A stretch of DNA of 64,000 bases from Capronia americana (taxonomy: Eukaryota > Ascomycota > Eurotiomycetes > Chaetothyriales > Herpotrichiellaceae), in NCBI GenBank assembly GCA_016110215.1, contig JADWQD010000013.1, forward strand, positions 372,001 to 436,000, given 5' to 3'. The notes under the pieces are model-generated. The model was given only the letters and a program-made list of their open reading frames with translations. It ran no database searches and was not told the origin of the DNA. The position numbers and the translations under genes were made by a program. Position 1 is the stretch's first letter; each line of letters starts with the position of its first letter. This document shows positions 32,818-43,010 of this stretch, in pieces.

Positions 32818-35445
32818 ATGGGGAAAGGCGACGACTTACAGGCCATTGCTATCGACGAGTGGCTCGACGTGAGCCACGATGACGGAAGCAGTAGCATTGT
32901 TGGAGAGAGCCCATTATTGCAAGAACCGGGACTGGCGACGGCCTTGTACAATCTTAGTTCACGACAACTCTCGAGGCTGGCAGCAGTCTGGCCCGCTTCT
33001 CGAATGTCGCCAGCGGACAAGCGTCGCAAGGCTCGTCTCAGCTCTCTCAGATCCAGGTTGGCTGTCTTCGGTGACAGTTTTGAGCACGGCAAGCTGGAGT
33101 CATGCCTCAATGCAGACGATGAACTTCGGACCAGCATTATCACTTTGTTGCACGATATTGGAACTGTTCTCCAGAGTGGTACGTATTTATCTTGATTTTT
33201 TGGGCTACATGGTCTTACCGGCTCCTCCAGATGTCGTGACAACTCTAGTAGACAGAGGAGGTATGCCCGATCTCATTGACAGCTCTGACGACAGTAGCGA
33301 CGCCAACATAGCTGGCAAGCGGCGTCGGGGATCCTCCGATGCGCCGTCTTCTCCACCACGCGACTCAGACTATGAATTACGCCCACCACAAGCAGAATCA
33401 GCGACCCGTCTGGAAGCCGATGCCACAGTCACCACCCTCCTGAGACAGCTCGTTACCCAGGCCAGCACTATACTCGATGAGAGTGATACCGATGGCGAAG
33501 CGTCGAGTGCCACTGAGACTGAAGACGCCCCCAATACCAATCGATCCGAACACAGCATGGATACTCACTGCCTTCGTCCACTGGCCGCCAACATAGATCT
33601 TCTGATGGACTTATGCCCAACTTTGGAACATACTTTCAATGACATGCACAAGACCAACTCAAGACGTGCGCCACGGTATGCACAAGAGACTATCTCCGTC
33701 ACTGCTGCCGCGGCCCCCTACGTCCGCAATGTCCAGGACAAATTCCCTCGAGCAAACCAAGAACTCGTGAGACGACTGGGAGAGGCTAATTGGCAGCGGC
33801 ACGAGCGGTTGAGAGCTATACAAGCCTCTGGACCTGCCAGTGAATCGAAGGCTATTAAGGATTCCAAGTCTTTGTTCCGACCCGTTTCCCTGTTCCAAGA
33901 CTCTGCACTTGGAAGCTCGATTCGAACACAATCACAGCGAGCTGAATCCAATGCCTCTCACTCGTCTTTCGTCAGCAGCAGTGCGGATAACGAGAAAAGC
34001 CGTTTCCAAGTACCCGGATTGCCAAAGGGCGCTTCATACGGGGAGCCTTTCATGTGCCCGTATTGCTGTGAGATGGTTTTCAAGGTCAACAATCGTATTG
34101 ATTGGAAGTAAGTGTGTGGGTTGAGGTTTGACTCGAACAGGCTAACAATGGCAGGATGCATGTCTTCACAGACTTGAATGCCTATATCTGCACCTCTGGT
34201 GGTTGCTCCCTCACTACTTTCCATTCGCGGAGACTTTGGTTCGATCATGAATCGGCTTTTCACCTGACGACCAGCAGTCTACACTGCAAACTCTGCCTGG
34301 CAACATTTGATGACCCCGACAAGTTCCTCCACCATTCCAAAAGCATCCATATGATGGCGCTCGATACAAGCAACCTGAAGCTTGCAGCCTTGCATGTGGC
34401 CAAAAGTTCTCAAACGATCCCACCAGAAAGAATGACATGCCCGCTCTGTCTCCATACGGGATGGTCCAAACTCCGCGAGTATTCAATCCATTTAGGACGG
34501 CATCTCGAGGAAGTCGCACTATGCGCTTTGCCTCCACCCAATGGTGACGAGGAGGACGTCGAGGACCACGATTCCGACGCGACAAGTGGCTTTGTCACGA
34601 TCAACTTCCCACCTACTATCGAACCTCTGCATTCAGCTCAGCCTGAGGTGTCTTGGAAAGTCCCAGACACCCAGCTGGAACAAGGTCCTGGCACAAGCTC
34701 CCCGGCTGGCGGGCGAAAAGTAGAATCGCCTGCAACGCCAAACTTGGTCCCGTCCATCCCCGATGATGAAATGAATGGCGAGGCTATCGCGTTATTTGAT
34801 TTCGAGGTCGAGCATGAAAACGAGTTGCCCCTCAAGGAAGGTCAGATCATAACGGTGGGGTCCCGGCATGGCCAGGGGTGGCTCATCGCGGATGACCCTC
34901 GAACAGGCAATGCTGGACTTATTCCAGAAGAATATGTGCGACTAATCAATCATATCGAAGGTGGCCTTGAGGGGCTCTACTCGACGGTCCTCGACGATGA
35001 GGGCAATGCGAGCCATGTCGTCAATGCTGTCTCAAAAGAAGCGGCTCCGTCGATTACAAAAGCCCCAAAGGATCACAATTTCCCTCCACCGGAGCATGCG
35101 TCCAAGCTTAGGAGCGGCGACGAGGATCCAGAGCAACCAAAGCCTTCGGGTCAACTTCTTCCGCCCGTGACACGGGAACGCGAGGCGAAATTGTCCGAGA
35201 GATATCCCGTGAACTGCATATGCCCCTTCCCTGCTAGTGAACACTCGATGGTTGTCTGCCTTCGCTGCGAAACCTGGCAGCATGTTAAATGCTACTATGG
35301 CGAGGCCTTGTCGATTCCAGCAACAACTCACGAGTGCGTGGATTGCTCCCGTAGCAGTCTCGACGTACCTCTTTCTCCTAGGGCAATGTTTAGGCAGGCT
35401 CTCGCCAAGCGTCCCGAGGCTATTGACAAGGAGAAGGGGAAATAG
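32818..35445 (+). CDS. C2H2 zinc-finger protein with SH3 and PHD-type domains
   Basis: Three exons (32818-33178, 33231-34107 and 34155-35445) give 842 aa. Residues 1-130 are helical and match the N-terminus of 'acuF-like' fungal C2H2 proteins; a disordered Ser/Asp-rich linker follows. The zinc-finger block (about 393-525) has CPYCCEMVF, the exon junction IDWKMHVFTD, ICTSGGC, CKLCLATF and CPLCLHTGW, ending in the family motif IHLGRHLEEVALCALP. Residues about 622-675 form an SH3 domain (AIALFDFEVEHENELPLKEG ... GLIPEEYVRLI). Residues about 766-810 form a PHD-like finger (CICP ... CLRCETWQHVKC ... CVDC; Cys4-His-Cys3). This suggests a signalling adaptor that may also read chromatin. The stop at 35443 appears to result from a one-base loss in a G run within a tandem repeat (see the next entries). 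Confidence 0.85.
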
Positions 35446-35480
35446 TCAAGTGTCGCGAGGTTATTGACAAGCAGAAGGGG
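35406..35480 (+). repeat. Imperfect tandem repeat at the 3' end of the C2H2-SH3-PHD gene
   Basis: Copy 1 (35406-35439) and copy 2 (35447-35480) match at 29-30 of 34 positions with a 41-bp period. Copy 1 reads as KRPEAIDKEKG; copy 2 reads as KCREVIDKQKG but in a different frame. Copy 2 has five G's (35477-35481) where copy 1 has four (35436-35439). Confidence 0.85.
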
Positions 35481-35681
35481 GAAAGTGCCAGCAACAGGAT
35501 CGACCACTCTGACTACATGTCCGACCCTGGCCAGGGCCGTGTTCCCGAATCGGTTCTTGGACTGGACTTTCCAGCTTCTGATCCGTTCCCTTCTTTGAGG
35601 CGTTACCAGAACCTCACCACTACACGCCCTCATGGGAGATTCAACGTCGATGCGGTGGATACGGATTCAGCAGAGACTTGA
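35446..35681 (+). pseudogene. Displaced C-terminal coding segment of the preceding gene
   Basis: Directly after the stop at 35443-35445, another frame is open from about 35448 to a TGA at 35679-35681 and reads as plausible protein (for example SNRIDHSDYMSDPGQGRVPE, then SLRRYQNLTTTRPHGRF). The shift relative to the upstream gene equals one missing base. Adding back one G in the four-G run would make the 41-bp repeat period 42 and give a continuous protein of about 921 aa. It is either a true frameshift that trims about 80 residues or a homopolymer sequencing error. Confidence 0.6.
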
Positions 35682-37038
35682 AGCTTAGGGAAACGCCTTT
35701 AGCGAGGATCGACGCCACAACGAAGAAATTAGACGCTGCGAAAATAGCCCCTCTGCTGCCAACGATCCGGCCAGGTGCGGAAGGTCAAGTGTTTACTTCG
35801 ACATCATCGCTATTTTACCCCGGATGAATCATTAAGCGTCATGATGGGCTTCTGCGAGGAAGGAAAATACCCAGGATTAAGAGACCGATTTGCAAGACGA
35901 GGTTCCCTTGCCATGATCAACCGTTAGCATGGTCAAACCGTTACATAGGGCCGGCAAGCAAGGAGGGGGATCGGCTTTTCGAGATGCTCCGGGGCACGGA
36001 ATAATCATGCATGACCAGTTTACCCGTGACTCGACTCACCGTCGATACGCTTATGTCAGTCTCACGAGGTATATGATATGATGATGATCCAGCCTTACAC
36101 CGGGATCGACGCTCTTGGATTTCTGTTGTGATCGAAGCACATACACATGACGGGCGTCAGTGGCTTGTCGCTACCTGAGACCAGTTTCCTATCCTGGCCG
36201 AGCCTGGCAGATCTCAATCTACAGTATTCCAAGCTTGCATTGTCCTCGGCCTCCATTTCATAGGAGATCTAATAGCGATACGAAGGGGTCCAGACATTCT
36301 GCCAGACACTGATACACATTACTCGTACTCGGAGCTGGGCTGGATCCCATCTTGTCCCTTAACAACTCGCTAAGCTGACTACCTAGAAGTGAGGAGAAAT
36401 ATCTGACTCCAGGACGGCGTGTCGTAGGCAGACGATGGCGGCTAGCAAGTGCTCGCGAACACTTCAAACTCGACATACATGAGAATTAATTAGCACGCAG
36501 GGGAGCTTCTGATTGTATCGGGAATGGCTCTTTGGCGTCAAGCGGTTTGTGGCACTACATCGCACCTCCAGCAGTATGACCGGCAAGTGTGCCAGCAATC
36601 TTCCTATGATACGGACTTGGAGCGCCATACAAAAGGTTCCTCACTCGTGTTTGGTCCGAAGAAATTATATGTATCGCAAGATCGGTTCATGCCACGGAAT
36701 GTGGGTCATCCCTTTTCTCTCTCCTTTCTCCCTCGTCCCTTCTCAACTTTTATGGACACGGCAACGGGTTGGATTGGATTGCTGCCAGCCTGGCCAGATG
36801 CACGAATGCTTCCTCTTCAAAGGGTTGTCATGTCGCGAACGGTCAGTCAGCTTAGTTGTACTAACAGGCTATCGCACACTTCGATACATCGAAGGGCCTT
36901 CCTCTGAAAGCGTGGTTCACGGAGCAATGCAACACCTCCTGTCAGAGCACCAATAACCCGTGGTCGGGAGGAACCAGCAGGATTCAAACCGACGGACCTG
37001 ACGCCTCTGATCTCGAGGTGAAGACGAGTTTCAGACCC
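35682..37038. other. Intergenic, nothing coding recognised
   Basis: This 1.36-kb gap has a weak tRNA 3'-half-like stretch on the minus strand near 36970-37010 (a GGTTTGAATCC box) without a matching 5' half. No gene is supported. Confidence 0.5.
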
Positions 37039-37929
37039 ATGGAGATGGCGCAAGATAGCAGACCCCCCATCGACCAGCTACTAGAGTACAAGGACCTCGA
37101 GCACTGGATGAAGGACAACGAGTTCATCCTGACAGGCTATCGCAAGGCCTCTTATTCATGTCGACGTTCCATAAATTCGGTCCTCAAGCTCCACAATGAG
37201 ACGGCGAACATATGGTCTCACCTCCTGGGAGCATCCTTCTTTGCGATATCTCTCTACCGATTTCAGACCGTCGTTTGGCCACAGATATCGTCTGCTCACC
37301 TCGGAGACATTGCCGCCGTCTCTACGTATTACCTTGCGGTGATCAACTGCTTCATTCTCTCATCGGCCTTCCACACATTTGCCAACCACTCCAAGAAGAT
37401 GCATAAGTTCGGAAACGAACTCGACCATCTCGGGGTGGTCCTTGTGATCTACGAGTCGACCATGCCTGGGACGTACTTTGAATTCTATTGTCATCCGAGG
37501 CTAAGGGGATTCTATTGGGCACTCAGCACGACGTTCGGCATCGCGTCCGCAATTTTCACATTGAGGCCAAAGTTTCGACAGCCTGCCTATCGACCAGTGC
37601 GATTCTACATGTACGCTTTCCTGGGCATGTCCACCTTCTTCCCGGTCGTGCACGGACTCTTCGAGTACGGGTATGCCGACACCAACCGGCGGATGTCGTT
37701 GAATCACTTCCTAGGGCTGGGGGCTTTGAACTTTGCGGGCGCGGCCGTGTATGCTGCTCGCGTGCCAGAGAGGTGGATGCCTCGCAGGTTCGATATCTGG
37801 GGCAGCAGCCATCAGATCATGCATGTGCTCGTGGTGATGGGGGCTTTGTGCTTCGAGCAGGGGCTGCTGCAGGCGGTTCGTTGGTGGAATGCCGAGGGTC
37901 GAAACACTTGTCCTGCGGAGCTGTTGTGA
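37039..37929 (+). CDS. PAQR / haemolysin-III family membrane receptor (Izh-like)
   Basis: A single exon of 296 aa from the ATG at 37039; the frame is open slightly upstream but only a GTG lies there. It is a seven-helix membrane protein of the adiponectin/progestin receptor family. The signatures are all present: SVLKLHNETANIWSHLLGA before helix 1, SSAFHTFANHS (zinc His), LDHLGVVLVIYEST (zinc-region Asp) and the terminal DIWGSSHQIMHVLVVMG with the paired zinc histidines. Yeast Izh proteins act in zinc and lipid/sterol homeostasis and in ceramidase-like signalling. Metal-site residues are intact, so a functional zinc hydrolase-type site is likely. The ligand is unknown. Confidence 0.93.
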   Translation: MEMAQDSRPPIDQLLEYKDLEHWMKDNEFILTGYRKASYSCRRSINSVLKLHNETANIWSHLLGASFFAISLYRFQTVVWPQISSAHLGDIAAVSTYYLAVINCFILSSAFHTFANHSKKMHKFGNELDHLGVVLVIYESTMPGTYFEFYCHPRLRGFYWALSTTFGIASAIFTLRPKFRQPAYRPVRFYMYAFLGMSTFFPVVHGLFEYGYADTNRRMSLNHFLGLGALNFAGAAVYAARVPERWMPRRFDIWGSSHQIMHVLVVMGALCFEQGLLQAVRWWNAEGRNTCPAELL

Positions 37930-38229
37930 CCCTTCAAGGGCACGTACGGAGCATATCGCCCTAATCCCAAGACTGTTGTCGCTGGCTGGCTGGCTGGCTG
38001 GTTGGGCTTGCCGATGACCAAGACTGAGATGGCATCCTGACGATTCAATTGCAATGTGGCATGGGGTCGAAAAGCCCTGCCGCTCGGAACCCATAGGGAT
38101 TCCATACTCTGTACACTTGGGGGAATATCCAGCCACGACACCACTTTTCGTTGACACCGCCGTGGTACTCCGTACGCCTCAACCGGAATGGTTTCGAGGT
38201 CCTAAAATGAAGCTACTCCGTACAGTGTC
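37930..38229. repeat. Convergent gap with TGGC tandem repeat
   Basis: This 300-bp gap carries a (GCTG)n/(TGGC)n tetranucleotide run at 37981-38001 and two TACTCCGTA motifs (38166-38174 and 38214-38222) just past the shr3 stop codon. Confidence 0.7.
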
Positions 38230-38967
38230 TCATTTTGTCTTCTTCCCTTCCTTCCCACTACTCGACCTCTTCACCGTCGGGCTCGACCCCTCCTGCTCCT
38301 TCTTCTCGCGTTCGGCCTTCTCCTTCTCCTGGAACGCCTCGAGGGCACGTTCGTCGGTCCTGTCTGCGTACCACTGGCCGACCTGCAGAACCAGTACGCC
38401 GACCAAGACCAGGGCCAAGATGGTGTTACTCGCGGCCAAGACCTTCAGGTTGTCTTCCCGCCCGAGGACACTGTCCCCGGTATCCACATCAATGCCCGAG
38501 CCATCCACGTTGTCCGCCTGATCCAGCGACAACTTATCCAAGCCCACTCCGTAGATGCCCTCGTTGACGATCCTCAACCCCTTGACAATATTGGCGATGT
38601 ACACGATCACCGCGACCATGTAGAGCACCAGGCTGCCGCCATCGAAGAGCAGGTTCGACTCGCTCGGCTTGTACAGCTTGCTGACCAGGCCGAGGAGGCC
38701 CATGCCCAACATGATGTGCAGGATGCGCACGATCAGATTGGGCGCATTGTGTAGCAGTTTTAGATGCGCTTCGATGGCGTCGAAGTGCGACGCCGGCGTG
38801 GGCGATGACGACCACAGCAGCGGGTAGTCATACGGGAAGAGCGAGAAGAGGATGCCCAGGAAGAACGAGGCGGCTGTAGGATGCTTCCGTCAGTCATGTC
38901 GCGCTCACACAGGCGTAAAGCACTTACGGCAGATGATAAGGAAGGTCGCGAATGCGACGGAAGGCAT
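38230..38967 (-). CDS. shr3: Shr3-type ER chaperone for amino-acid permeases
   Basis: Two exons (38967-38928 and 38873-38230) encode 227 aa. Exon 1 supplies MPSVAFATFLIIC and joins PASFFLGILFSLFPYDYPLL, rebuilding the conserved Shr3 N-terminus. SNLLFDGGSLVLYMVAVIVY with GLRIVNEGIYG follows, then a last membrane segment (TILALVLVGVLVLQVGQWYA). The C-terminal tail is highly charged (EKEKAEREKKEQEG), as in Shr3, which is an ER membrane protein that keeps amino-acid permeases soluble and packages them into COPII vesicles. Length and the four-helix arrangement match the family. The intron is 54 nt. Confidence 0.92.
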
Positions 38968-40339
38968 CTTGATCCTTGATCTTGACCTAGATAATGGAGG
39001 TAGGTCGTCGCAAGCTCGAGCTATAACCCCAGTCGAGCTCAGAACTCAGTAATCAGCGCTTGCTGGGACTCAGTACAGGACACAGCACTGAGGTATGTTT
39101 TCGTAGGGCAGCCAGCCAAGAAGACAGGCTCGGTTGCTCGTGTGTCGAACTCGAATATATCGTACGCAAAGGCGCGCCAAATCCACCAACAAGCTGGGCG
39201 CGGTGCACGATGATTGTTTGGGCGGGAACAAAAAGTATCGACAGGAAGATTTTCCAGGCAAAGGGCAATCTTATGCACAAGAACGAAGGATCGAAAATGT
39301 TAAGTCGAAGGTTTGCGGCGAGGCCGGGCTTAGGAAGCAGGCGCACGAGCTGCAAGTTGACGTTGCAATCGCTGATAACGATAAGGCTGCCAAGTCGGAA
39401 GAAATATTTATCCGGCGCCGAGATTACTTGCCTCCTCATCTCCTGCTTGCCCCGTCGTGCCCTCCGATGGTTCTGTCCCTGTCTCAACTCGCGCCTCATT
39501 GAATACTGAGTGACACCTCGGAAAGACCTCGCCGTCCTAGCAGTGTGGTTGCGACAGCTCGCAGTCTATATCTTCTCCAGGGAGGCCTACGCCATTATTG
39601 CAATCGATATTCTTCACAAGCTCTAAGCTGATGAGGGCCATTCCCATGTATCCGGCCCGCCGTCTGCTGGTGCCGTTGCGGGGTTGTCGATGGTATGAGT
39701 AGAACCTTTGAGACAGTGCGCTCCCGCTTCCTGCTTAACGCTTGATACTGATCTGCCATTGATACTTCGTACACCACTCGAAGCTCAGCTCACGCATTTC
39801 CAGCCACGCAGGCATACCCCGCATTGCAGCCACTGACAGAGCCTTGTCTGCAAATAGCAAGTGTTCTATGGATCTCTCCCAAGGCTGGCTGAATGTGACT
39901 GTCGCCTATCACTTGGGCTACCTGATATTGGTGCCAGGGACGGACGGATGCCCGTGATATTTCCAGCTTGCAACCGCTTTCCCTTTTCGCCAATACTTTT
40001 AACGATTTCTGTACATTCAGCGCTCAACACTACACCGGGCCTCGAAGGAGACTCGAGACGATGCTGCTGACTTTGTGAGACACGCGCTGCGGGTCGATCG
40101 TCTGCATTGATTGAGCGTTCAGGCTGGCTGAGTCGACTTTGCTAGCTTCTCATTCAACTGGAAAAGTTGTCGCAGATTCTATTCTCAGCTGCGCTTTGCC
40201 CGATTGCCACTGCTCTAATGCGGATATATAAGATGCCTACCAGCTTCTCGCTGGGTCGTGTCGATCATGAAGTCGACAGAGAAAGTCGTCGCTTAGTTCA
40301 TACTCGCAGGATCGTTGCCTCGAGCACCAAGTCGAAATC
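38968..40339. promoter_or_regulatory. Divergent promoter region, shr3 / PD-(D/E)xK-like gene
   Basis: This 1372-bp gap has frames of up to 149 codons on both strands that overlap and resemble nothing known. I treat it as regulatory or non-coding sequence. Confidence 0.45.
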
Positions 40340-41117
40340 ATGACCAGCACCAAAAACCAAATCGTGTTCACGGTATAGTTGCAGTCTCCACCCAACTCTG
40401 AAGATCGCATTTCCTAACGTAACACAGACGCCATCGGGCTGGAAATACACGCTGCTGCCAGGCGCGGATCCCGACAGCTCTACCACACCGTCCATCTCCA
40501 TTATCCGCAAGGTTCTGTCGGACCCGACACTCGTCAGTTTCATGAAGGATGCTTTCTTCCTCAAAGGCGGCTGGGAGCCCTGGCTCCAGGTTCAGGCCGC
40601 GGTCACGCTGAAGCGAGCCAATCCCCATCTAAATATCTCGCGTGAGGAAATGGTCTGGGAAGGCAGCAGAGACCTCATCGACCTGTGGTTGCAGGACACG
40701 ACCGCCAAAACCGCCGCCGGCATCGAGATCAAGTCTCGAAACCTCAATACGAAGGGCAGCAGTGACTCCAATAAAAGCCTCGCCGCCCTCATGGTCACAG
40801 ACGTGAACAAAGTCGGGAATGACCTCAAAGCAGACTACAAGACCGTCCAGGTCGGAACCACCCGCGTGGCCCAGCACGTCGACATGTTCGCCATTGCCAT
40901 CACGGGCGAACCCATGGACCTCGTTTGGTCGAGGCAAGAGCCTGGGGCAACGGAACCGACATTCTGGAACTGGAGCCGGAGGACGGACATTCAGTGGTGC
41001 TACCTGTCCATGGCGAAGGACCTGACAGTGGACAAAGATATAGTGAGGATGGGCCAATCTTCTATCGACAACCGACTCCCGTATGAGAACCTCTACCTCA
41101 TCTGGTACAAGAAGTGA
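40340..41117 (+). CDS. Uncharacterised protein with a possible PD-(D/E)xK nuclease-like core
   Basis: Exons 40340-40372 and 40428-41117 give 240 aa. The 55-nt intron has a CTAAC branch site and joins MTSTKNQIVFT to TPSGWKYTLLP. I do not recognise a named family. The order Glu61 (GGWEPWLQVQAA), Asp96 (SRDLIDLWLQ) and Glu111-Ile-Lys113 (AAGIEIKSR) follows the E ... D ... ExK layout of the PD-(D/E)xK restriction-endonuclease-like fold, in a helix-strand-strand context. The rest (HVDMFAIAITGEP, IQWCYLSMAKDL) looks like a compact alpha/beta domain. Nuclease activity is inference; the fold may be structural only. A CRISPR or restriction role is not suggested by the context. Confidence 0.75.
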
Positions 41118-42359
41118 TGACTGGGTGGGGTGGAAGATGACGGAAGGGCACGGCCTAATGCCCACATGTTTATGTGATGGCGATAGAAGCGTCGTTTCTG
41201 CTTGAGCTTTCCCGCATCTGTAGATTGCTGGTATTCTGCAAATCGAGATCAAATGAGTCAAAAGTACCTTTCATATTCGTCTAGTGGTTACGGTGCTCTT
41301 TGAGTTGGTACCTCGTTGACTTGCTGGGTTTTCTGTGGACTTATGTATCCTATGCACACCATCTCTGATGGTCACAGATCCAAGCTTCAATCACAGCCGG
41401 GGTGTGGTTAGCGACAGCGACGGCGACAACATGCGAAAGACGAGCAGATTTGTGCTGTGAACGGTGCTGATAGAAATACCTGACCCTCTCGTGAGACACC
41501 GCTGATGTTTGCCGATTCCTGACTTCATCCCCCTCTCTTGTCCTTCCTTCCGAGGAGCCCCTCCAGTGGCCAGCCATGCTTAACGATGCAGCACCGACGC
41601 AGGTACCCCGAAGACGACGAATAGCCTCGTGAGGAGTCGTTTGTAGCGGTGTGAAAACCCGCCCGCCATCTTCAGCGTCGGTCATCTCCATCACTTACTG
41701 ACTCGCTCACCCACCCACGCGTTTGACACAAGCGTGTCCTGTGCTGATACAAACAAACTTCACCATAAACCACGGCCCTCGCAATCTCCAGCCAGAATGC
41801 CTTCTACCCAATTCATCGGCTCAGCTCAGCTCAGCTACGCACCGTCCTCCGCCTTGTGCGTGTCTGGACAATGTAGTCTCGTACAGCCGAGGGCCAGGAC
41901 AACCACTTCCATCCCAGCGCAGTAGCGCTTGCAACTAATGCACGCAGCACGTTCCGGCATGTCGTCGAGCGTGCTTCGCTGTCCCAACATCAACACGTGG
42001 CACAATTCGCGAAGGTGAAGGCGAAATCCATGGAAACAAACCGTTAAGCGAAGACGGAGAAGAAGACTAGGATACAGAAGCAGGAAAAAAGGCAAGGGAC
42101 ATATAGGATATATAAGTACATAATTACTGTAGATCGTGAAAGGGAGAGCTCTCTCCTACATTGGAAAGAGGGATTTAATCCCTACGGTGCATAAAACCAC
42201 TGTATATACGTACTTTCTGTTTTGTACATATGTCCAGACGACCAACCAGGGCAGCATCTACATACCGGTATCTGGACTTTATCCCACCCCGACACCCGTA
42301 ACGAGTACATATCCTATTAGTAGGACCTTTGAGGTCGAGAAACGGAGGAGGAGGAAACC
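41118..42359. other. Intergenic, nothing coding recognised
   Basis: This 1242-bp gap has an AGCTC short tandem repeat at about 41820-41838 and otherwise random-looking frames. Confidence 0.6.
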
Positions 42360-43010
42360 ATGCTGATGCCGGTCCCGCTCCGACACCTTGCAATCGTCTC
42401 CTTCGCACTCATTGGTCTGTCGAGCTGGTGCTCGGTCTTCGGCGACTCTTATCAACAACCCGGTGGTGGTGTTCAACCTCAGACGTATCTCCGTCTATTA
42501 CTACCACGCTCGATGATGGCCGAAGCGCACCCCTCGCCGCCGCGTCCATGCACCAACTCGACGACGGAAGCGACGCGCTCGTTCATCGAGTCGCTCTTCA
42601 CGGCCGTGGCGCTCGACAACTTCGGCGCCTCCTTCGCGGCGGCGCTCTCGGACGACCTGGTCTGGACGGTCACGGGGAGCAGCCCCATCGCGGGCACGTA
42701 CGACGGCAAGCAGACGTACATTGACGAGGTGCTGACGCCGCTGCGCGACGTGCTGGTGACGCTGCCCGTGCCGATCGTCGAGCATATCTTCGCCGACGGC
42801 GACTGGGCCACGGTCAACTGGCGCAGCGAGGGCGTCTACGGCAAGAACGGCGCCAACTACGACATGCAGTACGCGTGGCTGATGCGCACTGAGGTCCAGG
42901 AGGCCGACGGGGAGCGCAAGATCGTCGACGTCACGGGCTTCTACGACAGTGTCAAGGTCACGGCCGTGTTTGAGGGCTACGTCTTTAATACTACTACTGC
43001 CAAGGTGTGA
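42360..43010 (+). CDS. SnoaL-like (NTF2-fold) protein
   Basis: One exon encodes 216 aa from 42360. The core (about residues 70-210) has the SnoaL/ketosteroid-isomerase-like pattern: TEATRSFIESLFTAVALDNF, WTVTGSSPIAGTYDGKQTYI, LTPLRDVL, then DGDWATVNWRSEGVYGKNGA and YAWLMR with a terminal DVTGFYDS strand. Such proteins are small cone-shaped enzymes or ligand-binding proteins; the substrate is unknown. If translation starts at 42360, the first 28 residues form a signal-peptide-like segment (MLMPVPLRHLAIVSFALIGL). Starting at MMAEAHPS (42513) instead would give a cytosolic protein of 165 aa, closer to the usual family length. I cannot decide between them. Confidence 0.8.
   Translation: MLMPVPLRHLAIVSFALIGLSSWCSVFGDSYQQPGGGVQPQTYLRLLLPRSMMAEAHPSPPRPCTNSTTEATRSFIESLFTAVALDNFGASFAAALSDDLVWTVTGSSPIAGTYDGKQTYIDEVLTPLRDVLVTLPVPIVEHIFADGDWATVNWRSEGVYGKNGANYDMQYAWLMRTEVQEADGERKIVDVTGFYDSVKVTAVFEGYVFNTTTAKV

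Noticed and set aside
35416..35459. A 41-nt GC-AG intron that would remove the first repeat copy
   Set aside because: It is too short and the donor does not match the GC-AG consensus. A one-base loss in a G run explains the data more simply.
36970..37040. tRNA-like B box (GGTTTGAATCC) on the minus strand
   Set aside because: The T-stem pairs poorly and no matching 5' acceptor strand or D arm lies at the right distance. At most a degenerate 3' fragment.
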